DNA of 64,000 bases, taken from positions 43,812,266 through 43,876,265 of the forward strand of contig CM019217.1 of assembly GCA_009741485.1 (NCBI GenBank), in the 5' to 3' direction. Position numbers and translations under genes: made by a program. The stretch comes from Malurus cyaneus samueli. Lineage: Eukaryota; Chordata; Aves; Passeriformes; Maluridae. Under the pieces are notes generated by a model. It was not told where the DNA came from and did no database searches. It worked only from the letters and a program-made list of their open reading frames with translations. Shown here one piece after another: positions 49,801 to 61,800 of the stretch. Within the stretch, counting starts at the first letter, position 1; the number at the start of each line of letters is the position of its first letter.

Positions 49801-52800
49801 GTCATCCCAGGTTTGTTTGCTTTTGTGTCCGCCAGCTTGAGCAGTGACGACAGTTTAAATCCAACAGCATTGCCAGCATAACCTCCCTAAAAAGAAACAA
49901 TTTGCAAAAGAGCAAATGAGAAGCAGAGGCATGACATCAGAGCAGGGCAATACTAACACGGAAGTATGGTCCACCAGCAATCTCCCTCTGGGATGTCACT
50001 TACCGCATTCATAATATTCCCAGCCTGAAGGACCAAGTGCAATATGGAATGCAGTTCCTCACAAGTCATTAGCTCTGTAAGGCACAAGAAAATTTCTGTC
50101 TAACAATTGTTTGTTTAGAAATATAGTCAGTTACCAAGATCCTCTTCATCTCCAGCTTTTTTTTTTTTTCTTTTTTTTTTTTTTTCTTTTTTTTTTTTTA
50201 TTTAAGAGGAAACTGCAACAAACTGCAGAGGTCGTGGGAAAAATAATGGTACTATGTAATTCCAATTCACAAGTACAACTGACAAACCTCAAGGGTATGT
50301 TCAGACATTAACTTAGCAAGTGTAGTATTTCCAAGGCAACCTCTAGCAGCTAAGGAAACATTTGGGGCCAATCCTGCCATGTGTGAAGTGTTTCATGCAA
50401 GTGGTTAAGTATCCTCACCACCTAGTAATTATTTCAGTGTGAGGCAAGTGTTCTGCACCCTGCAGGATCCATTTGCCATCTGCCAGGATCGGGCTTTTGA
50501 ACAATTACTCTTTTTTTAGGAGACTGGGCCACAAGGTCTGAAAAGATAACAGGCAATGTTTAAATATTCCTTGCTTATCCCACTCCCACTATGAATCATC
50601 ATTTTATTTCTGTATGATCATCAACTCAGAGCAGCATTTATTTTACTTGTCATATCAAAGATGATTTAGCACAAAGTTATATTCAGTGTGAAAAAGAGTC
50701 AGATGGAATAAAACCGCCTTTTAAAGTTTTTCCATCACATAAGCCTGGTTTCTACATATATTCATTTCTTTGCAAAATGCACAGTAGTGTTCTAAATTCA
50801 AACACTTTTTCACCCAGCCATATAGGAGCATAATAAATATATGTGGAAAAACCAATAAATGTGCACCAGAGGGATTACCTTAGAAGTAAGATGTAGAAAT
50901 TCAAAACTGTGAAGAGATATTAAATGTGGCACAGCAAACCAAGTAACTCTAAATTTGCAAGTGCCCATTCGGCAAGAAAATCACTATGAGCTGCTTTTAA
51001 TGTGAGGTTATATTTTATTTTTAAATATATTTTACACTAATAAATGAAATAGATGGTGGAATCTTTTTGATTACAGTGTAAATACTTTTAAAAACTATTT
51101 TGCTTCCAAGTCCACATTCTGTAATTTACCCTGCATTCAGCTGCTCAACACAATACAGTAATCTATCATTTAGGAAGCTCACAGCCCTTGCACATTTGTA
51201 TTTCAGTACTGGCAGCCTAAAACCCACAGAAATAATTAAATAACCTTTGATCTAACAAGCTACAGGTGAGGAGCAAGGAGGAAGAAACAGGACAGAATAA
51301 ATAAGAGAACAGCAAATTTCACAAAGCCAAGAAGGCAACTTCTAAAGACTTCACATGGTAAGAGCCTGCCCTGCATCACTGTGACATACATCCACTAGCA
51401 GGCTAGATGAGAATCCACCAGGACATTTAGACCATCCTAACCCCTAGTGATTATCAGCATTAGAACTGAAGTAAATATTCTCTCAGTTTAATTACAGGAA
51501 AGAAATCTAGAAGGCAGCAATAGAAAAGGAGACGCAATTCCTAAACAACTGCAGGCTATCCACAAACCCTGAAGTGAAAAGACCAAAAGGAGAAGAGCAC
51601 ATGACAAAGTGGACTGAAAACAGGGAAGGCCCAGTCAGTGATTTGCATGACTGGCCTGATGCAGCAGTTAGAGACCAAAGTGTCTCCTCTCTGGAGGGAA
51701 TTAATTCAGCAGTTTACATATGTCCTGAGTGAAGGACACGAAGGACATTAAGGCGCGGCTGCTTTTATATGTAACATATTCCCTCAATATGTCTGTTGCT
51801 CAAAACACAAAGAACAATGATTTGAAAGAGATACTAATAAAAGGCCAAACTCAGACTTAATCCTAAAATACAGAACCATATGCCTGAGTTGCCTGAGTCA
51901 AGGACAAGTTCAATCCTCACTGGTGGGAAAAACCTTTCTTTCCTTTGCTTTCACTTGAAAGGACTATTCTAATCAACCATGCCCATAGTTGAGTATTTTA
52001 CTTACTGCACCTTTTTATACCACTAGAAGCAGTCTACATAGTGATCTAGTAGCCTGTCAAAAAAATTCCAACATGAAATAGGAATTTCATATTGAGGAAC
52101 ATGATAAAGAGACACTCAAGATGCTGTAAAGGGTCAGCATTAATGTTTAACTGAAACCAGGAAATCAGCTATTTTCCTGCAGAGTAGAAGACCGCACATT
52201 ACATTACGACAACCAGCTGCAGCAGCAGTTCAAAATTTGTTCAAAATGTAAAGAACAAAACAGGTGTGTAGAGAAACTGAGAGAACAAAAACCAAAGGAA
52301 TAGCAACAGTATTCTCTACAATGAAGATTTTAACCTATCAATACTGCCACCTCAGAAAGGAATGGCATATAGAGAAATTTAGAAAATACAGTCATTGGAC
52401 CTCTGATAGAATGAGCAGAGAGGTGTATAAATTACATTCCATCAGAGGGAGAGCAGTGCAGGAATGAGCAAACTGTGCTCAGAAGATGATGCCCTACTTC
52501 GGTCAATGACACCTTTGCTTCTGTCAGTTTAAGATATACTGCTCATAGGATTTGCACATGAATTCATTGCTAGTGTATTCAAAGTCTTCAAATTTTTGAT
52601 TTTGGAAGCAAAGATTCACCAGGCACACCCTGATGGCATTTGTCAGAGGGGAGTTAGCTTCCTTTCAATAGCTAAGGTACCTGAAATTCAAGCTCTGGTC
52701 TTCGTAATGCAGACTAATTAACATGCTAACAAAAACAAGAGTATTAGGCATGTCCCAACATATTTAATTACCTTTTGTTGCCCGTCTTATAATTTTCATG

Positions 52801-55800
52801 TCATCCTGCAGAGAAGTACAGGAGGGTGAGAACTCCCTCTCCAACACCATGGCTTCAATCCTAAGAGCATAGCTGGAGTACACAAACAGGTTTAGAATGA
52901 CAGCCAAAAAAGGACACTTATCATAAACAGAACAAACCTACTATCTCCTTACTTTGGCACCCGGATTAGTAAATACATGAAGGAATCAGCTTGAGACAGT
53001 TTTGATACATCTCCATCAAAGGCTTTTAATTTCTTTACCTAAAAAAGAGAAAAAAACACTAGCAAAGAATTTTATCAAAGATTGAGATTAACTTGATTTT
53101 GGAAGGCAACACCTTGAAAAGCAGTAAATTTAACAGAAGGCATTGGAAAGTCCACCTAGTGACTGAACGGCTTCACTGTCCCAAGCTCCTGTAATTTGCA
53201 AATAGCCCAACAACAAAGAAAAATTTAAAAAATAAAATCACTCTTCTCCCAAAAAACTAACCACACAGTCCACCAGAAAAAAACATGATGCCATCATTCT
53301 GATTGGTGATTTTGATTTCTGATTAATGTTTGCTTTCATCACTGCTCAGGATACTGATGATGATCTGAAAAATAACCCTCAAATCTTCAACAATTGTGAT
53401 GTATACTTGAGCATAATTTAACTGTGTTCACCGTATTGAGCACAGGACTGCCTTGATCTTTTTGGCACAATGCAACTAAACTTTAAGTTATGGGTCTTTT
53501 TCAAGATACTTGCTTCAACCATTTCCCCTAAAATGCTCTTAAGGGATAAATTTTGTGATCTTGAGTTTGTATTTTTTTTATACATATGAAATACTTTAAA
53601 GATAAATGCAATCTTACATTTTAAGTAATTTGTTGTCCATACTCTCAGTACTCTGAGGACACCATTTACATGCAAAGGAAATACCACTGCATTCATACTG
53701 TTAATGTTCCTTCCCAGCTCCACCAAAATCCATATATTTGCATGATCTGGAAGCCACTGATCCACCCACATACTTACTATTTGTTTATATAGAAGAACTG
53801 AAAAATACATGCACATATGCTTAAGCATAACTGGAATTTCTTCCACATCTTCCAATACAGCAACTGTGTCCAAAAGCAGAGCTCACTCCCAGTTGCATTA
53901 TTTCTTCATTCAACCAACTAGTTCCCACCCAGCAGCAGTCATGTGTTGCCACTGATTTACACACCAGCCCCTTATCCTTCCTTTATGTAAAACTACACTT
54001 AAAGGCCATTCACAGCCACATCTACACAGATGGCCTTCAGTTCTAGAAAGCATATTGAGCTACTGGAGAGAGGGGCACTGCATCAGAGCATCAGCAGTTA
54101 CCCCACTGCCACAATTTAGCAAGATATCCTGAAGGCTGTTTTTTAAGAATCAGCCTACAAATTAATCACTTAGTTATTTTTCTGCTTTGACAGTAAAAAA
54201 GCAACTGCTCTGTAATGGAAAACAAATATGCTATGCTAACAGGGTTCTGAACTAGCAGAAGAAAAAGATTCTTTTAACAGCTTTTTTTCTGATTTATTCC
54301 CATTTTTTCCAGTCATAAAAAATAGAAATGTTGAGAAAACAACATTAAGAAAGAGAAAACAAAACAAACAAAAAAAAATAAACAAATAGAAAAGAATTCC
54401 TTTTCAAATTAAAAAACACATCAACAAACAAATGAACAGAAAAAAAACTAACAAAAATTTATACTAGCAAAGAGAACAGCTAATCGGAGAGCAATTTTTA
54501 TCAGGCAATCTAACTCCATTTCCTAACACTGTCAGCCCCTGATTTAACTCAAAACACTCACACTAAAGCTCCTTCTAAAGACAAACAGCATATCTATTTT
54601 TTTTAGGCCTGAGAAAACTCCTAATTTACTGAGTAATTCAAGAAGTCTGCCAACAAAAAAACAGGAAAGACTAGACTTGACATTCCTGATAATTCTAAGG
54701 TGTTAAATGAGCAAGAAACAAACCCAAAATAAACACTTTTTCTACATAATTAAGGGGGGAGTGGGAGATGTCTACTATCTTAGTCTTTAGAGGTGCTCTT
54801 TAATCCCAAAACCAGTAGTCTGCACAACCTGAACAAAAGAACCTGCAAATTCTCCAACCTCATTTTAGTATCTTGCAAATATCAGAGTTGCCTGAAAAGG
54901 ATACAGGCATTCAGGTATGGGAGAGACAGGAGAAAGAAAGAAAAGTAGCCCACCAAAAATACCCCACGCCGCCTCACCAAAATCAGAGCATATAAGCCAG
55001 GATAATTACAGGAAGATGCAATCTGACGACCTAAATGTACAAAAAGTGAACCACAAGAGATCCTAAAACACTCACAGGAATATTAACTTATTTATGCTGC
55101 CAGTACTGCACATAAATATACTTTTGACAGTAAATAGCAATCAATGTTTACTATGTGGAATTTTAGTTTTACACGCACTGGATGAAATCCTCTTTCTTCT
55201 CTCCTACTAGAAAAATGCCTTGAGTTGTTCAAGGGAGTACTAAATGCGAGATTTAATTCAGAGGAGGAACATTTCTAAATATGCACCAGAGAAGCCAGTG
55301 AGGAGGCTGCCTTCTGATGGGTAGGATGGGGTGTGAACGTCACTATGCAAAAAGCTTTGGGCAATATCAACCCAAAAGAAAGTCTGTGCAATCAGACTTA
55401 AAACAAAGATGAGCTCAGCACCTGGTTACACTTTCCCCAGCCTACATCAACCACCTTGTCCCCCCCTGCCTTTTCCTTAGATATCCAAAATAACCTGCAA
55501 GAACCACCAAGGCAGCACACGCGAGAAGCCCAAAACCCAAGGATGGTGGAGAACAGCGATCCATTCCACAAACAGACAAAACAGGAGCACGACAGAGTTG
55601 CAAGATCCTTTTGCCCTCAGAATTCAGCAAATACAGCCTGGTCTCCATACATGTATTAAGTTTTTCACATAGAAAACTAAACTGTCTGTTAATTTGGCCT
55701 TAAAATAGTAAACAGTCTGCGAAATAGCTAAGGTAAGAATAGGACAGTAATTATTTTGTGTTCCCTCCTTATTACAAATTTCATAATTGAAAAATAATTC

Positions 55801-58800
55801 CCATTGTGAAGAAAACCAAAAAGGTATTTGGCTTTATCAACACTATCTATAAAAAAAAACAAACATAAAAATACAACTTCTGAATCCCAAAGCTAAAAAT
55901 TACTGGAACACATTTTTGATTGTCTGTCATTACACATTCCACTGGAGACTATTCAAAATCCCACAGGACAGCCTCTAGTCCCATAGGACTTTCGGCTGCC
56001 ATGCTGTCCAAGTCTTCCCAAAGAAAACTGAGATTCTCTGATGGCTCCCAGAAGTGGCAGCCAAATTCAAATACCAAATGCAGCCAGGAGCTGCAAAGAA
56101 ACTATGGGGATTGGCAACAATGTTCATTATTAATCATGTTAACAGATATAGTAGATAGGTTTATAATTAGTCTGAGAACACAACAGAGCTAAAAAATGTG
56201 GCTTATTATAAAATCACAATGAGTAACCCTATCAGTTCTGGCCGTGACCTCCTCTCTTCAAGCACAACAAAACTTTTCCACAAGAGTAGGCAGCCATGTA
56301 CCAAGATATGGCAGTGTAATGTTTGTATGCAAGAGAGCATAATTACATTGTATGCTGAGTTCTGTATTACTCAAATTGGGTGCAGAGCTACTAATTTAAT
56401 TTTTCATTATATTTGTATATGGGATATGCATTTGCACTGTCCATGCATGCCCATGCACACTAAATCTGATTTTAGATACACAAGGTTCTCACATATGTAA
56501 TTGGTTTAATTTTAAGAACAGTTATGAAACATAGAAAGCCTGATCTTTGATTTCATTTGTGAACAACTGCAGCAGAGATGCCCACTGCAAGTATGTCATT
56601 ATAACCTGCAGACAGGAAAGCTACTCTGTTCAAGTTCTTGGTAATTTTTGAGCTAACAGTAGCACTTAGAGTGGGGTTTTACTTTATGGCATAAAACAGG
56701 TATCTTACAGGATCTTGTCTCTATGTAGGATATTTGAAGAAGAGGAACAATTTTTTTTTTTTTTTTAATTTAACATTTCCTTATTACTGCAAATATTCAG
56801 GGCACTAATGAAAAACAGTTAAAAAATACTTAAGCCCCAAAATGCACTGCAGTGGAATCCAAACTGCAAAGGCATGTGGGAAAGCAGCTGATGTATGATG
56901 AGGCAGTGAGGCACCATGGGGCACATGCCTGGGCAGTGGCAAACCACTATCAGCAAATGATAAAAAGAAATGGAGAAAAACCCGCAGGTAATCATAGAGA
57001 GCAAAAATGGAAGCAGGAGATGAAAGTTCTGAAGGACAGCCAGCCCTATAAAGCATGGGCTGAGGAAAGGAGGGAGCAGTTAACTACAGACATGGTTTGA
57101 AAAGGGTAGAGCTGACAGAAATAGTTCCAGTAAAGCAGGTGACGGATGACCAGGGTTTGAAATGAGAGTAGACGAGCAAAGGACAGGCTTGAGACATCAT
57201 AAAGGAAGTTAAGACATTGTGTTGATAACCTGGGCGTGCATGTGTGTGGTTGAGCTGATTGCCAGCATGATATGCTCTCTTCTGTATGTATTTAAAGAAC
57301 AAATTCTGGCTATTCTAGCTCGTTAAACACTGGACTCCCTCAACTTTTACCAGTCTGGGCCTGCTGAAGAGTGCAATGACATGCACATAAAAGCAGCTAA
57401 AAGCTTCTTCTCTGCTTTAGTCAGAATGCCAGTAAATGAAAGCTGTCAGCCATTTCAACAGGCTATCATTCAGATACAGCTAGGAATCTTTTCAGAAGTG
57501 ATACAGCAGAGAAAATCATTCCTTCAGTCAAGGTTCCCTGAAAAAAAACCAAACTGAAAAAAGGGACAAAGCAGAAAAGATTCCAAACACGTGTTTCTTT
57601 CTCCTTACAAATTGCTAAGTACAGTACAGCAGGTCCTCTCAGATGGCTTAAACAAAATTAGGGAACTTATCCTACTTGTTAATGTACTGAGAATTTTTAC
57701 GCATTTGCTTGGCCTTTTTTCTAACTACTGTATAGTAGCCAGGCCACACACCCACAGACAGCCCTGTACAAAACACTGAGTGGAGCCTTGCAGCAAGCTC
57801 CATGATGACCAGCTCCACGTATTTGTCAAGTTTTTCAAATTAAACATTTGAAAATACCCAAACATTTTCAGCTGTAGGAAAGACTTCACAGCAGTGCCAA
57901 TACTTCAATAATAGTCTTATTCAGTTTGAGAAACACATTCAATAAAGAGCCCGTATTTGCCATTTACAAGCAAAAATCTCAACAGCTTTGATAGCTCTCG
58001 GGATTTTTCAGAAAATTAGTAGTACTGACACCTATTTCTGCATGTAAATAGAGCTGCCACATTGCAATACTGCAAATAAAATAATTTTAAAGACAAGAAA
58101 TATTAAATGTATTTGTTAGCCCAAGTACACAGCCTCTATTGTCAAAAAGTTGGAATACCATCAAGTGCCTGAGAAACTATGAACTGAAATGATGTAAAAT
58201 TTGTCACAAACATCAAACAAGTGATCAGGAGCACATTCAGGTGATGTGACTGTATATCACAACACTTCCAGAGAAGATAAGATCGGAGTACAAAGCTGGT
58301 GTTCATTCACACTAGGTAAATTGTAAACTTAAACTTCTTGGTAAAAAAAGAAGAAACAAAGTAGTCCAGAGTTGCCCTTTCTACAGCTATGACCAGGAAT
58401 GGCACTCCTCTCCCTCCTTTCACTTTTACAAACTAAGATTTATGGTAAAACAGAAAAGAAAAAGCAGAAGACATCTCAAAGCACAGTTACTGCAGCAGAG
58501 CACAAGCCTAGCAAAAGGCACTTGGCTCTCATTCCAACTTGCAAGAAACCTGTGCCACTGGCAAATGTGACTGTAAATAGCTGCTGAAAAGGGCATAAAA
58601 AGAGGAATTGCAGAAGCCCACCCATGGTTACACCAAGACAGTCTGCCCTGGTAACTAAATAGCCACTAACCTTTTAGGATCTGACTGCTTTAAGTCTCTG
58701 CTCTGAGTAATTCTCAACTCTTGCAACAACAAAGCAGGTCTTAAGGACAACAGGAAGTATCTCAAGGGCAATCCCAGGGAATCCTTGCTGAGGATGGGTG

Positions 58801-61800
58801 CAACATTGTGTAAGGACAGGACAGTGTGATGACAGCTTGCCAAAATGATATGTCAAAAAGAAATTAGGGAGTATTAAACAGAAGAGGGAACAGCAGAACA
58901 AATAACACCACTTCACCTGGTGTACTAGCGGTTCTGGATTATTTGTATGTGGGGCTGTAAGTATCTGATGCCTTTCCCTTAGCAAATGGTGAATCACTAT
59001 TCTAGGAGAAAGGTATTCAGACTAGGAGGCAGACAATAAGCTGAGAAACAGTAGGGTGACATAACAGGAGAACTATGAACATACATTTAGGGAAACAATG
59101 GTGTAAAAGAAAAAAGCAAAAAGCTCAGAGGCTCCTAAAAAGAACAATTTCTTTAACTGCCTGCACTAAAATTCTAGGAGCCACTGCAGTAAATGAGTTA
59201 CTGGACCCACTTACTCTTTGACCACATCAAGCACGAAGGCATGGAAACATTTTCTCATACCAGCAGAAGCATCAGTCCCTTACATTAAGTATTTTCTCCC
59301 TGTCTTGCCTGCCACCACCCACCCAGCTCTCAAGGGGAAAAAAAATCCAAAAAGTTAAACAATTATTAGATTAGCAAATAAAAAGGGAGTCTTTCCTTTT
59401 TCTGATGCACGGAAATACAAACACCTGCATACTGGAAAGTAGCCTCTTTCCAGCCTTCCCTTGGCACCAGCAACAAATTTCATGTCTGATGCCTCTTAAT
59501 TTCTTAATTTCCTTTATCTTCTATTAGAACAGAATACCTTCTATTAATTTCTTGAGTGATTCCTTGAAAGCACTTTTAAGTTCTCTCACCCCACTCTCTC
59601 GAGGCACAGGCCTGTCATCAAATCTGCTGTCAAATAAACACATCTTTTCACTCTTAGCAGTGTCTACTGGGTAGCTAGTGCATCTAGTTGAGCATTGCAG
59701 ACAAAACTGATAAAATTCAACAACTTACATTACAATTCTAGCTGAATGACAAAAGCTGTATCACACAGACTACACTATCTGAAAGATTTTCTGCTTTTGT
59801 CATAAAAGAACAAGATCTGAACCAGAATAATAATAACCAAGATCTCAACCAGAAAGAGGAAAAGAAGAAAAAAAATCTTTTCTTTCAGTCTAGTTTTCTG
59901 GCTATACACAAAGTTAACTAGGAATCACTCTCTTTCAAGTTAGTACTCCACTGTTCTCCTCTGTCTGACTTTCAGGGGAAGGAGATAAATTCTGTTTACA
60001 TAATGGAATATGTACTAAAATGCAAACGAAGAGGGAAGAGGAAATAGTTTTGAGGTCCCAGAACTACTGTCATTTATTTTTTTTTTATTAATTACATTTC
60101 TAGTTGTTGATATCCCCCAAATTCTAAGAGATATAATAATCAAGTATAATAACAAAACATAACTTTTACAAGATTCTCTGCAAAGGTAGCCCAATTTAGG
60201 GTCATAAATTTGACAGCAAAAGACTCTAATGTGTTCTGCTGATGACTGGATCTGAGATTAGCTGCTGCACAGAGGAAACAAAATGCTTTGACAGTATGAC
60301 CTTGAAGTGGTAAAGCATGAGTTGAGGTTGATCCCTATGTGGACCTTAACTTAGCAATTTCCCAAGTCTCAGCCACTCACTTTGATGTGAAGCACTCGAG
60401 CAATTCTAATGCTAATTTTGTCAGGTTTGTGGTTTACAGTTCTCTCAAGTACATACAAATGGGTCAGTGCCAGTAGTGAGCAGGCAAGGAACTGTACATC
60501 ATTAAGCAGGGTTTCCAGGTCAGTTGATGAGGCTTCACCTCTTTAATCATTTGAATGGACTTGAAGTCTGAGATTAGGAGGGGGGAAAGCTGCTCTTGTG
60601 TATTGGTCATACAGTGATCACAGCAACACTGAGAAGGTACTGATAATTCTGTGCCTTCTAACACGTCTCCTTTGAGCAGTAAGCCATGCCAGCAAAATCC
60701 ATGGGTGCTGCACATTGGAGCTGCCTTTCTGCACTGTTGAAACCCAATGACCAGGCTCAGGAACAGAAAGATCCCAGATGCACCAAGTAGGTAGTGAACC
60801 AGAAGGCAAAAAGGCATCAGCACAGGGCTACCAGTATTCAACTCATAGGCACTGCAATGGGGAAGCATGAGGAGGGTGCCAAAGGAATGAAATTTGTTTG
60901 CTTAGAATATACTTGGATTCTGAATTTTCTGACCTTCCCACAGCAGAGTTATCTGCACACAGGAAGGTTTCAGGTCTCGCCATCTATGGGACAAAAGGGA
61001 CATAATAAAAACAAAAAATGTCTTATCAACTCCTTAAAAGCAGGTGAAATTACTTGATGTGAAGGGACTGACTACACTGAGACCTCAATACCACATGTCA
61101 AATGAAGATTAAACATTTGTACTCAGTGGTTTCCTATCCTCTGGCCTCACGAAGGCATTGGGATTCCTCTTTTAAAGACCTTCAGGTTGGAATCCCAGTC
61201 AGCAGAGCTCTACAAAAATTAAGTTCCATGTAAAACCATTATTTACCTCCTCTGCTTCTGGTAATAATTTAAGAAATTCATGTAGCAGTTCAGGACCATA
61301 GGGCTGACTTCTTCCATGATAAATATCTTCAATGATGGATTCGGCAGACCTTGAAAAAACAATTGAGCATACACAATTCTAACACTTGCAGGGCGAACAG
61401 TTACACAGATTGAAAAAATTATGCCTGGGCTACTCAAAAGAGTTATAAAGAGGTTGTTGATGCATCTCTGCCCACAGCAGCACTGCTCTGACACCATTTT
61501 CAGTGATGCCTTTACTGAAGGGCAACACTGTCAGTGAATACAGGTAGCAATGAAACTTAACAAAGTTCTTCACATTGCCCCTTTCTAATTGTTTTTTAAA
61601 GAGAGGAAGCCAGTGAAAGGCAGTTCACATGCAGTGTTACATGAGGTAAAAGGGCTTCCTTTAACCATACTTGAAGACCCACTTGAACTGGTTAAACATC
61701 ATCAAACTCTAAATGTTTGATACTAAGTCATAAAGGCACTCAAAATTAAACATATTAGAAAACAAGTTATGTCATATTACTTCTGACAAAACTGCATAAA

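Noticed and set aside
53418..53873. 151-codon open frame on the minus strand in the long FHDC1 intron
   Set aside because: No domain or recognisable motif, AT-rich composition, and a length expected about once by chance in 64 kb of six-frame sequence. FH2 continuity shows it is not an FHDC1 exon.
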